Assembly (NCBI GenBank): GCA_938015435.1
Contig: CALLPN010000006.1
Location: forward strand, 62,001 to 126,000
Origin: an uncultured Saprospiraceae bacterium
GTDB lineage: Bacteria; Bacteroidota; Bacteroidia; Chitinophagales; Saprospiraceae
Reading direction: 5' to 3'
DNA length: 64,000 nucleotides
Positions within the stretch are counted from its first letter, which is position 1, and each line of letters begins with the position of its first letter. This document shows, piece by piece, positions 35,118 to 45,246 of the stretch. A model generated the notes under the pieces. That model was given only the letters and a program-made list of their open reading frames with translations, made no database searches and was not told the origin of the DNA. The translations under genes and the position numbers were made by a program.

Positions 35118-35828
35118 TTACAGCCAATCTAAAACCTTATTCCTCTCTTGCGGCTTTTCTATATTATCCAAAAGATTAATAATCGTCTGATTCAATTTAT
35201 CTATAGCTAATTCGATTTGCCATCCAGCTCTATTTCTTGGTTCTACATAGTTAGATAATCCTCTGAGTTGGATATGTTGAATGTCCATGTTCTTACATGC
35301 ATAATGAAATCCAGCACCTTCCATAGTTTCGATATCCGCTTGATACTTCGCTAAGATGCGATCGATACTCTCTGGGGTTCCATGTACTTTGTTGACAGTG
35401 AGTCCTTTCACTTCTTTGATGTCAAAGCTATATTTCAGTCCATCATTGACGAGTGCGCCATCGGTATAAGGGTATTTGTTTTTGGCTTCTAGTTCTAGGT
35501 CGTATACATCAGTAAATGAACCGTCCGCCTCTTCTACTCCCAGGTCGGCAAACCTATCACTAATAACATTTACTACGGTTCCTAGCTTCAAGTCACGAGT
35601 ATAACTTCCGGCTACTCCAGCATTAATAGCTAGGTCTAGGTTAGTAGCCTCATTGAATCTGGCCATCGCAAAAGCGGTTTTCATTGCTCCAATACCTGTT
35701 ACGAGTGGATGGATCTCATGCCCTTTATACTCGTAATGAAAGAATGAAGCCTTGCGACCTTCAGCATCGAGATGTTGTAAAAGTGTATCAATCTCAAATG
35801 AGGTAGCGGCAATAATGGCGATTTTCAT
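35118..35828 (-). CDS. mqnB: Futalosine hydrolase
   Basis: A 236-aa nucleoside-phosphorylase-fold enzyme. It matches MqnB through LVTGIGAMKTAFAMARF, LAINAGVAGSYTRDLKLGTVV, IETMEGAGFHYACKNM and QLRGLSNYVEPRNRAGWQIELAI. The catalytic acid-base region DLGVEE and the METG-like loop are in place. It cleaves futalosine (or the aminofutalosine route product) to dehypoxanthine futalosine in the alternative menaquinone pathway, so the organism is expected to carry other mqn genes elsewhere. The related MTA/SAH nucleosidase is a less likely alternative because of the ETMEGAGFHYAC-LRGLSNYVEPRNR pattern. Confidence 0.9.
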   Translation of the reverse strand: MKIAIIAATSFEIDTLLQHLDAEGRKASFFHYEYKGHEIHPLVTGIGAMKTAFAMARFNEATNLDLAINAGVAGSYTRDLKLGTVVNVISDRFADLGVEEADGSFTDVYDLELEAKNKYPYTDGALVNDGLKYSFDIKEVKGLTVNKVHGTPESIDRILAKYQADIETMEGAGFHYACKNMDIQHIQLRGLSNYVEPRNRAGWQIELAIDKLNQTIINLLDNIEKPQERNKVLDWL

Positions 35829-35881
35829 AGGTATAGGTTATGATTTTGACGTAAAGATAGTCCATTGATTCTATGGTTTTG

Positions 35882-36244
35882 CTATGCTATCATTCGGCTG
35901 ATTTCTTTATCAAGGTTGTGATCTGAGAGGTGATCAGAAATCGAAATTATAGCTTGTAAACAATCCAGGAGGCATTTGTTCTTTGTTACTAGACGATATA
36001 CATATTGGGAATTATCCTTACCGTATTCAATGATACCTCTCTTGCGGAGATAGCTTATATGCTGAGATATAGTAGAGCTCTTAAGCGGAATATTCGCAAC
36101 AAGAGCATCGTAATCTAGGGTGTAATCTTGGCGATTCATCAATCTAGAAACCATTCGGATACGCACAGGGTGGGAGAGAGCTTGGCAAATGAGAGCAGTA
36201 TGCTGTTCGTGAGATCTGAATTCTGTGAGTTTGGAGAATGCCAT
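35882..36244 (-). CDS. ArsR-type winged-helix transcriptional regulator
   Basis: A 120-aa DNA-binding protein with ArsR organisation. The N-terminal helix is followed by CQALSHPVRIRMVSRLMNRQDYTLDYDALVANIPLKSSTISQHISYLRKRGIIEYG, including the recognition helix SSTISQHISYL. A C-terminal helix contains the NKCLLDCLQAII Cys pair. The canonical ELCVCDL metal-binding box is absent, so arsenic or metal sensing, if any, would use other residues. It is divergent from recQ with 162 bp between starts. A perfect palindrome GTAAATTTAC lies 26 bp upstream and may be an autoregulatory site. Confidence 0.85.
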   Translation of the reverse strand: MAFSKLTEFRSHEQHTALICQALSHPVRIRMVSRLMNRQDYTLDYDALVANIPLKSSTISQHISYLRKRGIIEYGKDNSQYVYRLVTKNKCLLDCLQAIISISDHLSDHNLDKEISRMIA

Positions 36245-36269
36245 ATGTTTGATTATTATAAGATGATTT

Positions 36270-36279
36270 GTAAATTTAC
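36270..36279. promoter_or_regulatory. Palindrome GTAAATTTAC upstream of the ArsR-type gene
   Basis: A perfect 10-bp palindrome lies in the divergent recQ/ArsR-type spacer. It overlaps a sequence on the minus strand (TAAATTTA) close to the -7 consensus, which is where an autorepressor would bind. AT-rich palindromes of this size can also arise by chance. Confidence 0.4.
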
Positions 36280-36406
36280 GTTTTAAGATTCACATTCTTA
36301 AATATACATTCAAATATTCTCCTTCCCTCAAGACCAATTCATTACTTCATTTCTATCTACATTAGCTACCTTCACCTTTGTAACAGAAATACCATCAATC
36401 GATAAG

Positions 36407-38314
36407 ATGACTGACATTCATTCTCTACTGAAGCAATACTGGGGCTACGATACTTTTCGGCCACAGCAAGAAGAGATTATTCAGTCCGTAATGGAAGGCA
36501 AGGACACTGTAGCCTTGTTACCTACAGGGGGAGGAAAGTCGCTTTGTTTCCAATTGCCAGCATTGGCACTCGAAGGAAAGACGATTGTCATCTCTCCATT
36601 GATTGCATTGATGCAAGATCAGATAGATACTCTCAAAGAAAAAGGAATTCCTGCGATAGATTTGCACTCAGGATTACGGATGAGAGAATTAGATATAGCT
36701 TACGATAATTTTATTTATGGTCCAGCTAAGTTGTTATACCTTTCTCCAGAGCGATTGAAGTCTGAGCTGTTTATCGCTAGGATCCAAAATGCCAATATTA
36801 GTATGATCGCCGTAGATGAGGCGCATTGTATTTCTCAATGGGGCCACGATTTTAGACCTGCGTATATGGAGATAGGCGCATTGAGAGAACAATTTAAAGG
36901 AGTACCTGTGATGGCACTTACTGCGACTGCAACCAAGACTGTAGTCGATGATATAGTCTCTTCCCTGGAGATGAAAAAACCGAATGTATTCCAGAAAAGT
37001 TTTTCTCGTGATAATATTTCCTTTGTAGTCATAAAGACGGATAACAAGCGTAATGAATTGTTATCGATCATGAAGCGCATGAAAGGCACTGGGATTATCT
37101 ATGTTCGGAATCGAAAAATGACAAAAGAGATTTCCGATCATCTCAATAAATATAATTTTGATACAGAATACTATCATGCTGGAATAGGAGCTAATACAAG
37201 GGCGAAGATCCAAGAAGATTGGAAATCAGGAAAAACTAGAGTGATCGTATCGACCAATGCTTTTGGTATGGGAATCGATAAGTCAGATGTAAGATTTGTG
37301 ATACATACTGATGTGCCACCGAGTATAGAAGAATACTATCAAGAAGCAGGAAGAGGAGGAAGAGACGGAGAGCCAGCTTATGCAATTACTATTATTAGTA
37401 ATCAAGATGTCTCTAAAGCCGTGAATCAATTTCAAGAAAATTATCCTTCGATTGACTTCATCAAAAATGTATATCGCAAAATATGTGTGTACCTCAAAAT
37501 TGCTACAGGATCAGGATTAGAAGAAAGTTTCGATTTTGATTTAATAGATTTTTGTGAAGTAGCAAAACTTCCGATTCTAAGAACACTTAATGCTATTGAT
37601 GCTATTGTAACTGATGGTTGGTTTACGATGTCGGATGGATTTTATCGACCAAGTCAAATGTTTGTATCTACTTCCAAAAGAGACTTTTCTGATCTAGTGG
37701 ATAAGCAAGACGAAAAAAGCAAGATACTTAGGTTTTTACTTCGAAGATATGAAGGCTTGTTTGTTGAATTTGTCAAGATAGATGAAAAAGTAGTAGCCAA
37801 AAATCTAAGAATGGAACCCAAAAAGGTAGTGAGCTATCTTCAGCATCTTCATAAAGAGCAAATAATAAAGTACGAGCCAAGAAAAACGATTCCACTCATC
37901 ACCTTTTTACAAGCAAGACCTCAGAAGGATTCTTTTACGATCAATGTAAAATTATATAACGAACTCAAAGAGCGGACAAGCAAACGCCTCAGTGCTATGA
38001 TAGATTATCTGTCATTTGAGACTTGTAGACAAAGATTTATATTGAAGTATTTTGGTGAAAGTAATTCCAAAGATTGTGGTACGTGTGACATCTGCAGAGG
38101 ATCACATCTATCAGACATAGACAAGAAAACTCAAGAGCAACTCGATAAGCATCTACTCGAAACACTTTCTGCTACTCCACGCGTCAAATTATATGATTAT
38201 CTACGGTATTGGCCGCATAATAAGAGACAACGTATACTGACTTACTTGCAGGAGAGTATGCATGAGATAGGAGTCAAATTAGATCAAGACTATCTGGTGC
38301 TGATACATAAATAG
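36407..38314 (+). CDS. recQ: ATP-dependent DNA helicase RecQ
   Basis: A 635-aa superfamily 2 helicase. Motifs in order are YWGYDTFRPQQEEII (motif 0), LLPTGGGKSLCFQLPAL (Walker A), DEAHCISQWGHDFRPAY (Walker B plus the RecQ loop), ALTATAT (III), GIIYVRNRKMTKEIS (IV), RVIVSTNAFGMGIDKSDVRFVIH (V) and EYYQEAGRGGRDG (VI). The zinc-binding motif is CRQRFILKYFGE ... CGTCDIC, and an RQC winged-helix domain follows. There is no recognisable HRDC domain, as in other Bacteroidota RecQ of this length. It acts in recombination and replication-fork repair. Confidence 0.95.
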   Translation: MTDIHSLLKQYWGYDTFRPQQEEIIQSVMEGKDTVALLPTGGGKSLCFQLPALALEGKTIVISPLIALMQDQIDTLKEKGIPAIDLHSGLRMRELDIAYDNFIYGPAKLLYLSPERLKSELFIARIQNANISMIAVDEAHCISQWGHDFRPAYMEIGALREQFKGVPVMALTATATKTVVDDIVSSLEMKKPNVFQKSFSRDNISFVVIKTDNKRNELLSIMKRMKGTGIIYVRNRKMTKEISDHLNKYNFDTEYYHAGIGANTRAKIQEDWKSGKTRVIVSTNAFGMGIDKSDVRFVIHTDVPPSIEEYYQEAGRGGRDGEPAYAITIISNQDVSKAVNQFQENYPSIDFIKNVYRKICVYLKIATGSGLEESFDFDLIDFCEVAKLPILRTLNAIDAIVTDGWFTMSDGFYRPSQMFVSTSKRDFSDLVDKQDEKSKILRFLLRRYEGLFVEFVKIDEKVVAKNLRMEPKKVVSYLQHLHKEQIIKYEPRKTIPLITFLQARPQKDSFTINVKLYNELKERTSKRLSAMIDYLSFETCRQRFILKYFGESNSKDCGTCDICRGSHLSDIDKKTQEQLDKHLLETLSATPRVKLYDYLRYWPHNKRQRILTYLQESMHEIGVKLDQDYLVLIHK

Positions 38315-38391
38315 GTATTAATGTGATTCATCTCTTAAGTCTTACATGGTCTGCCAATGACAAAAAAATCGATAACTCACAGTACAGTGAT

Positions 38392-38434
38392 TTCTCCTAT
38401 TGTAGATGCTCAAAAAAGTCTACATACTGGAGAA
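38392..38434 (+). other. Two-part inverted repeat between recQ and the A2M gene
   Basis: TTCTCC (38392-38397) and GGAGAA (38429-38434) enclose a second pair TGTAGA (38401-38406) / TCTACA (38419-38424). No T tract follows, so it may be a leader hairpin for the A2M gene or a recQ 3' structure. Confidence 0.45.
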
Positions 38435-38538
38435 GATGAAAAAATCTGACCTTAATGAAATTTTAAGACTTGAAATAATGTAATGATTATACAACAATCA
38501 TCTTATAGATATATCTGTTATTATAATGGAAACTGTCT

Positions 38539-41500
38539 ATGATGAAATATATCTGTATGAACTATAAAACTATCCTTAGCCTGATCATATTGGCTACAAT
38601 GCTTATGAGTATGGAATCCTCTTCTGATAATTTTGATTTTCCAAAGGCTTGGAAAGAAGTGGAGAAGCTCGCAAACGATAACTTACCGAAGTCTGTTATC
38701 GCTAAAGTAAACGAAATCGCTGAAGCGGCAATGGACGAAGATAATCGACCACAGCAGGTCAAAGCTACTAGTTATGTCGCCAGCTACAAGCTTAGAACAG
38801 AAGAGGATGGATTAGATCAAGCGATTGTTTATCTATCTGAGCAGATCAAAGAAAGCAAGTCTGATGAAGTCAAAGCGATCAATAGAGTGATGCTTGCCGA
38901 TTTTTATAAGCAATACTTAAGAAATAATGGATATCGCATCGCGGAAAGAACTGATGGGGAAGATAATGTATCAGAAGATTATAAGATGTGGTCCAAAACT
39001 ACTTGGATCGCTCAAATAGCTGATCAATATGGATTAGCGATTAAAAATAGTAGAACACTTGATATTCCTATAGTTGAGTATCAAGATATATTAGCCAATA
39101 ACGGTGGGAGTAAAGCAGATTATAATGACATTGGGAGTGATCATATTCCTTCGCTTTATATCCTTTTCGCGGAGAAAGCGATACAATCGTATAAGGAGAT
39201 TGGAAACTATGGCTATAAAGGAATTGGTGATTTTGTAATATCTGATGCGACTTACTTTTCGGATGAAACTGCTTTTAATAAGTTGACTATCGGTAATGGA
39301 TCATTGAAAGAACATATCCTATCTACATATCAGAAATTATTGAAGTATACAAAAGGTAAAAGTCAAGACGCGCATATAAGACAAGATCATAATAGATTAC
39401 AATCAGTTAATGAGTTTTCGAAGTATAGCGATAGTAAAAAGGACTATATAATTGCGCTTAGAAAACTAGCCAATGAAAACAAATCAAGTGCGTACTCTGC
39501 AACTGTAATGAACAGTCTAGCTCTAGTCCAACAAGCGCCTTATACGAAAGATGGAAATCTTATCGCCATGGAAATCTGTAAAGAAGCAATCGCCGCGCAT
39601 CCTAAATCTAGAGGAGCGGTAGACTGTGAAAATCTAATCATTAGACTCAATAAGGCGGAAATCAATATCACATCAGAAGAAGTATATCTGCCTAATGATC
39701 CTATTCTATATCGTATCGATTATAAAAACATATCTAAACTTTACAGTAAGATTGTAAAAATAGAGACAGACAAGATGGAAGATATGCATCAGCGAGATCG
39801 TAATGCTGTCAAAAAAATAATCGAAAGTAAAAACCCATTAAAATCATGGTCAACGGATCTACCTAGTAATGGATTATACACCATGCAGAGTACCGAAGCT
39901 TTTCAAGAAGGATTACCATTGGGAAGTTATGTGTTGGTAATGTCTGATAAAGAGAATTTTAGTAATGCTTATTATCATGCGATATTTCATGTATCTCGAA
40001 TCAGTTATACACAAGTGTTGGATCAGGAAGATGCGCTGAAATTTATAATAAAAGATCGAGGTAATAGCAAGGTCTTAAGTAACGCAACGATTTACATTTA
40101 TAAAGATGTTTATAATTATAATTCGCGTCAGAGTATAAGGGAACTACTAACGACGGTAAAAGCGGATGGGAATGGGTTAGCTACGTATAATTCCCAAGAT
40201 AGAAATCAAATCGCGGTGGTAGTGAAAAATGGAGATGATATACTAGATCTTCGAAAGTATCATAATGGCGGAAGATCTTACCATGGAAATGTCCATCATT
40301 CCATTGAGTTTTTTACTGACCGGTCTATCTATAGACCAGGGCAAGTAGTATACTTCAAAGGAGTAGTGATGCAAAAAGATGCGAATCAAATTCCAAGTGT
40401 AGCCGCTAGTCATCCTGTGACGGTTGTCCTCAGGGATGCCAACTACCAAGATATAGAAACGCTTTCATTGAAGAGTAATGAATTTGGAAGTGTCAATGGG
40501 CAGTTCACTTTACCTTCTGGTGGATTGAATGGATCATTTACTTTGGATGCGGGGTTTGGTCAGACGAGAGTACAGGTAGAAGAATATAAGAGACCTACTT
40601 TTGAGGTGGAGATAGATACTCTCAAGACGGCCTATGCATTAGGTCAGACAGTAGATCTTTCAGGTGTGGTAAAGACATTTGCTGGGTCCAGTATCGCTGA
40701 TGGAGAAGTCAGCTATACAGTTTCGCGTAAGACCATTTATCCTTATTGGAGATATTATAGTAGATATGGATCGCCGAATTCTCAGCAAGCTCTCATCTCT
40801 CAAGGAACGACGGTATCTGATGCTGAAGGAGTGTTTACTTTTCCAGTGGAGTTAGATGGCGGTAGTGACTTAGATCCCAAAAGAAAGCCTAGTTTTCATT
40901 TTGAAGTCAAGGTAGATGTGACCGACATTTCGGGTGAGACTAGATCTGGTAGTTATACATTATACGCTGGAGTAGCACCATATATTTTATCTTTGGATGT
41001 GAGTGATGCTATTGATCAAGCAGATTTGAAATCGATAACGCTCGATGCTAAAAATCATTCCCAACAAGATGTACAATCAATAGGTACAGTAGAAATATAT
41101 AGACTGCAATCGCCAAAAAGGTATTACAGAAATCGATATTGGAATGAGGTAGATACTACGATTATCACGACTAGTGATTATGAAAGTGTACTAGCGAAAT
41201 ATGGTGATCCAAAGATTCTAGATGCGAGCCAATGGAAAGTAGATCAGAAAGTGCAAGAGTATAAATTTAATATCAATGGGAAAGGGAATATTGAATTAGA
41301 AGATAAGCTAAGCGCAGGTACTTACAAGATTCTAATAAAGGATGGAAGTGATATTGAAATAGAAAAAATAATAACGGTTACAGATTTTGACGGAAAGAAG
41401 TTTCCCCATACAAAAAGATTGTACTACAAGTTGGATCAAAAAAGATACCAACCAGGGAACACTGTCACGATTAATTTTGGTAGTCCAGATAAGACGATGG

Positions 41501-44500
41501 TCATGTATTCGATTGAGTCTTTTGGAAAAAAGTCAAGTATCAAGCATTTTACAGCGAATAGTTCTGAAGAATTAAAATTTTTGGTAAGAGAAACAGACCG
41601 TGGGAATATAAAAGTACACTTACAGTATATACATGAAAATCGAGTAGTAAATGAGACTATCGATGTGCCTGTAGATTGGTCTAATAAGAACCTTAAAATC
41701 AGATATGAAACTATTAGGGATAACATGTTGCCAGGAACGGATCAAGAGTGGAAAATGATTGTCTCAGGGATTGGTAAAGATCAACTTGCAGCTGAAGTGT
41801 TGGTGAGTATGTATGATAGCTCATTGGATATGTTTAAGCCGCACGATTGGAAAGCTTCATGGTATCCTAACTATACGCGTAGAGTTAACTTCACTAATTT
41901 TGATTTTAATTCTATCAATTTGAGAAACTCTAATTATCAATGGAATAGAGTGTCCAATGTAACTCGTCCGCAGATCAGATATCCAAGATTGATGGAGTTT
42001 TTGAGGATGCAAAACTATGGTCGACGCATGAAGAAAAGATCATCGTTTAATGACAATGCTGTAATGATGGAAAGTCAACCCGCTCCGGCAAAGTCAGAAG
42101 GTAAAGATAGCAACGAAGAATTTGAAACTTCTGTAGTTTACGATTTCGATACATATGAAGAGAAGATTGTGGTTAGGAAAAATCCTAATTACGTTGAAGA
42201 GGAGAAAGAATTAAAAACTCCTGCGATCCGAAAAAATCTAAATGAAACTGTATTTTTCTTTCCTAAGTTGAAAACTGATAAGGATGGATCTTTAGTCTTT
42301 TCATTTAAAATGAATGAAGCATTGACGAGTTGGAAATTGCAGACTTTCGCACATACGAAGGATTTGCAATATGGTTTGGATAGTAGAGAAGTGAAGACAA
42401 GTCAGCCTTTAATGATATTTCCCAACAAGCCGCGTTTCTTGAGACAAGGAGATGAGATAGAACTTACTGCTAAAGTAGCCAACTTGTCTAAGGAAAATCA
42501 GGCTGGACAAGCAGAGATTAAATTTTTCGATGCCTTGACTATGGAAGAGGTGACAGATCAATTTTTAGATGGAAATAGTACCTCTTCTTTTAATATGGAA
42601 GCAGGCGCATCAGATGTCATTTCATGGAAGTGTAATGTGCCATCAGATTTGCAGACGGCGATCATGTACCGCATCACAGCAATCTCTGAAGATCATACAG
42701 ATGGAGAAGAAAATACAGTAGCGTTACTCAGCAATAGACAATTAGTGACTGAGACGATTCCTATGCATATCAAAGGTGGACAGAGTAAGACTTTTACTAT
42801 GAAGTCGCTCTCGGACAAAAGTAAAACAGCCGATCCATTTAAATATACTGTTGAGCTGACATCGCACCCTGTATGGTATGCGGTACAGGCACTTCCATAT
42901 ATGATGGAGTATCCTCATGAGTGTACAGAGCAGATTGTAAATAGATATTATTCTAATTCTCTTGCAAGTACCGTGGCAAATGCGCATCCAAGACTTAGGA
43001 ACGTATTCGATAGATGGAAGGGTACGGATAGCGACGCATTACTGTCCAACCTCAGTAAAAATCAAGAGTTAAAATCTGCATTGCTAGAAGAGACTCCTTG
43101 GGTCCGAGCAGGGCAATCAGAAGAAACGCAGAAACGAAATATAGGTTTGCTTTTTGATCTTAATCGCATGTCTAATGAAATGACTCAAACATGGCGAATG
43201 CTTGAGCAAAGACAATTAGGAAATGGTGGGTTTCCTTGGTTTCCAGGTGGACGTGATAGCTGGTATATCACTCAATATCTCTTAGAAGATCTTGGCCATC
43301 TAAGACAGCTGGGTATAGAAGACTTTAGCGATGATGGATTGATAACTAACGCTCTTCGATATATTGATACCGAACTATTGAGGCAATACGAACTCACAAA
43401 AGATGATAAACATGGAGCGTATCTGACGCACATGGTTATACACTATATGTACGTCCGAAGTTTCTTTCCTAATGTAGCTAAAAGCGATAAAGTGAAAGAG
43501 GCTTTAGACTTTTACCATGGTCAGGCACGATCTCATTGGAATAAGAAAGGGATCTATCAGCAAGGTATGATGGGTTTAGCATTTCATCGAGATGGTATCG
43601 AAAAAGAAACCGTAGCTAAGATTAAAGCATCACTCAAAGAAAGAGCTTTGACAAATGATGAACTTGGAACTTACTGGAGAACAGATAATGGATTTTATTG
43701 GCACCAACTTCCTATAGAGACCCATGCATTATTGATGGAGTTTTTCGCACTGGTAGATAACGATAAAGACTTTGCTGAGAATACTAAGATTTGGTTACTC
43801 AAGCAAAAGCAAACTACTAATTGGAAGACTACCAAAGCTACATCCGCTGCGATCTACGCTTTACTCCTCAATAAAAATCAGAAGATATCTGACTGGGTTA
43901 TCGAATCAGATATGGTAGAGATGAAAGTGGGAGGAAAGGCTGTTGTTATTGATAAGGGATCAGTAGAAGCCGGCACTGGCTATTATAAAAAATCTTGGAA
44001 TGACGATCAGATCAATTCTAAAATGGGTACGATAGAACTCAATAATCCTAACGAAAGCGTAGCTTGGGGAGCGGCATACTATCAATACTGGGAGCAACTA
44101 GATGAAATCAAATCTTATGATGATAATCCGCTTACTATCGCTAGAGATATCTACAAAATAGAGATGACAGACCAAGGTGAAAAAGCAGTAACTATCAATG
44201 AAAAAGATGTAGTCAATACTGGAGATAAGATCCGAGTAAGATTGAAGGTAGTCGTAGATAGACCAATGGAATATGTACACCTCAAAGATATGCGAGCTTC
44301 AGGTATGGAACCAATAGATGTCATCAGCACATACAAATGGCAAGATGGATTAGGGTATTACCAAAGCACCAAAGATTTGGCGACGCATTTCTTTATCAGT
44401 TATCTTCCAGTAGGTACTTATGTATTGGAGTATGATATGAGAGCTAGTATACCAGGATTGTTTTCTACAGGTATTGCCAATATCCAAAGTATGTATGCTC

Positions 44501-44550
44501 CAGAGTTTGGTGCACACAGCGAAGGTAGGGTTGTTGAGATTAAAAGGTAA
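38539..44550 (+). CDS. Alpha-2-macroglobulin family protein with thioester motif
   Basis: A 2003-aa exported protein. The N-terminal hydrophobic leader (NYKTILSLIILATMLMS) follows one of several possible Met starts (38539, 38542, 38560). Macroglobulin domains include the MG-type hallmark FTDRSIYRPGQVVYFKGVV near 595-615. A bait-like acidic/basic linker occurs around 1170-1220 with ESQPAPAKSEGKDSNEE. The A2M domain has LNETVFFFPKLKTDKDGSLVFSFKMNEALTSWKLQTFAHT. The thioester motif CTEQ is at C1462-Q1465 (ECTEQIVNRYYSNSLAS), followed by an alpha-alpha toroid (GNGGFPWFPGG, TSAAIYALL). Bacterial A2Ms trap attacking proteases in the periplasm or at the surface. There is no adjacent pbpC (PBP1c) gene, which often accompanies the enterobacterial type. 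Confidence 0.92.
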   Translation: MMKYICMNYKTILSLIILATMLMSMESSSDNFDFPKAWKEVEKLANDNLPKSVIAKVNEIAEAAMDEDNRPQQVKATSYVASYKLRTEEDGLDQAIVYLSEQIKESKSDEVKAINRVMLADFYKQYLRNNGYRIAERTDGEDNVSEDYKMWSKTTWIAQIADQYGLAIKNSRTLDIPIVEYQDILANNGGSKADYNDIGSDHIPSLYILFAEKAIQSYKEIGNYGYKGIGDFVISDATYFSDETAFNKLTIGNGSLKEHILSTYQKLLKYTKGKSQDAHIRQDHNRLQSVNEFSKYSDSKKDYIIALRKLANENKSSAYSATVMNSLALVQQAPYTKDGNLIAMEICKEAIAAHPKSRGAVDCENLIIRLNKAEINITSEEVYLPNDPILYRIDYKNISKLYSKIVKIETDKMEDMHQRDRNAVKKIIESKNPLKSWSTDLPSNGLYTMQSTEAFQEGLPLGSYVLVMSDKENFSNAYYHAIFHVSRISYTQVLDQEDALKFIIKDRGNSKVLSNATIYIYKDVYNYNSRQSIRELLTTVKADGNGLATYNSQDRNQIAVVVKNGDDILDLRKYHNGGRSYHGNVHHSIEFFTDRSIYRPGQVVYFKGVVMQKDANQIPSVAASHPVTVVLRDANYQDIETLSLKSNEFGSVNGQFTLPSGGLNGSFTLDAGFGQTRVQVEEYKRPTFEVEIDTLKTAYALGQTVDLSGVVKTFAGSSIADGEVSYTVSRKTIYPYWRYYSRYGSPNSQQALISQGTTVSDAEGVFTFPVELDGGSDLDPKRKPSFHFEVKVDVTDISGETRSGSYTLYAGVAPYILSLDVSDAIDQADLKSITLDAKNHSQQDVQSIGTVEIYRLQSPKRYYRNRYWNEVDTTIITTSDYESVLAKYGDPKILDASQWKVDQKVQEYKFNINGKGNIELEDKLSAGTYKILIKDGSDIEIEKIITVTDFDGKKFPHTKRLYYKLDQKRYQPGNTVTINFGSPDKTMVMYSIESFGKKSSIKHFTANSSEELKFLVRETDRGNIKVHLQYIHENRVVNETIDVPVDWSNKNLKIRYETIRDNMLPGTDQEWKMIVSGIGKDQLAAEVLVSMYDSSLDMFKPHDWKASWYPNYTRRVNFTNFDFNSINLRNSNYQWNRVSNVTRPQIRYPRLMEFLRMQNYGRRMKKRSSFNDNAVMMESQPAPAKSEGKDSNEEFETSVVYDFDTYEEKIVVRKNPNYVEEEKELKTPAIRKNLNETVFFFPKLKTDKDGSLVFSFKMNEALTSWKLQTFAHTKDLQYGLDSREVKTSQPLMIFPNKPRFLRQGDEIELTAKVANLSKENQAGQAEIKFFDALTMEEVTDQFLDGNSTSSFNMEAGASDVISWKCNVPSDLQTAIMYRITAISEDHTDGEENTVALLSNRQLVTETIPMHIKGGQSKTFTMKSLSDKSKTADPFKYTVELTSHPVWYAVQALPYMMEYPHECTEQIVNRYYSNSLASTVANAHPRLRNVFDRWKGTDSDALLSNLSKNQELKSALLEETPWVRAGQSEETQKRNIGLLFDLNRMSNEMTQTWRMLEQRQLGNGGFPWFPGGRDSWYITQYLLEDLGHLRQLGIEDFSDDGLITNALRYIDTELLRQYELTKDDKHGAYLTHMVIHYMYVRSFFPNVAKSDKVKEALDFYHGQARSHWNKKGIYQQGMMGLAFHRDGIEKETVAKIKASLKERALTNDELGTYWRTDNGFYWHQLPIETHALLMEFFALVDNDKDFAENTKIWLLKQKQTTNWKTTKATSAAIYALLLNKNQKISDWVIESDMVEMKVGGKAVVIDKGSVEAGTGYYKKSWNDDQINSKMGTIELNNPNESVAWGAAYYQYWEQLDEIKSYDDNPLTIARDIYKIEMTDQGEKAVTINEKDVVNTGDKIRVRLKVVVDRPMEYVHLKDMRASGMEPIDVISTYKWQDGLGYYQSTKDLATHFFISYLPVGTYVLEYDMRASIPGLFSTGIANIQSMYAPEFGAHSEGRVVEIKR

Positions 44551-44635
44551 ATGTATTTTATAAATCAAAGTCTATCTATAAAGAATCATAATTTATAGAG
44601 ATCTCAGAGAAGTTTATTTTTAAATAGAAAGTAAT

Positions 44636-45025
44636 ATGAAAGTAACACTAACATCAGAAGACCTCAAGACCTTCCAAGGATCTAACGTAAAGGATCAAAC
44701 CATTACTCTTGGAAATGGTAATGCAGTAGGACCAATGGAAGGCGTATTGCTTTCCGCGGCTGGATGCAGTACCATTGATATAGTAATGATATTAGAGAAG
44801 ATGCGTCAGCCGATTGAATCTATTGAAGTACAAGTAGAAGGAACTCGTCAAGAAGAGATCCCTCGCATATTTACACATATGCACTTACATTACATCCTTA
44901 AAGGTAAACTCAAGGATAAGAAAGTAAAAGAAGCGGTAGATCTATCTATAGACAAATATTGCTCGGTAGTGATTATGCTGGCGAAGGCCGTTGAGGTGAC
45001 AACATCGTATGAGATTGTTGAGTAA
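44636..45025 (+). CDS. OsmC family peroxiredoxin-like protein
   Basis: A 129-aa protein of the OsmC/Ohr fold. It contains the family core GPMEGVLLSAAGCSTIDIVMILEKMRQPIESIEVQVEG, with the first redox Cys at C43, and the second Cys in SIDKYCSVVIMLAKAVEVTTSYEI. These reduce organic hydroperoxides using thiols. Its short form resembles the YhfA/OsmC-like group rather than true Ohr. It lies 85 bp after the A2M gene on the same strand and may be read from its own promoter. Confidence 0.88.
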   Translation: MKVTLTSEDLKTFQGSNVKDQTITLGNGNAVGPMEGVLLSAAGCSTIDIVMILEKMRQPIESIEVQVEGTRQEEIPRIFTHMHLHYILKGKLKDKKVKEAVDLSIDKYCSVVIMLAKAVEVTTSYEIVE

Positions 45026-45149
45026 TTTCGTATACATTATTTAGGTATAAAAAAGCAGGCAACGCGATTGGTTTATAAAACTATAGTAAACGAAATGATA
45101 TGAGTCGTTAGATGGAATGATTCTAAGTGTTTGTAGTACTAAAAACAGA

Positions 45150-45198
45150 AATAGCGTTTAAAAGTGAATTGATATTTGATCCACTTTTAAACGCTATT
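45150..45198 (-). terminator. Perfect 17-bp stem terminator between OsmC and PPK2 genes
   Basis: AATAGCGTTTAAAAGTG (45150-45166) and CACTTTTAAACGCTATT (45182-45198) are perfect inverted repeats around a 15-base loop. On the minus strand the stem is followed by TCTGTTTTT, so it best serves the PPK2 gene. It may also protect the convergent OsmC transcript. Confidence 0.85.
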
Positions 45199-45246
45199 AA
45201 TTATTGATCTACTGCCTAAATGAAGGTTACATTTTTTTAAGAAATA

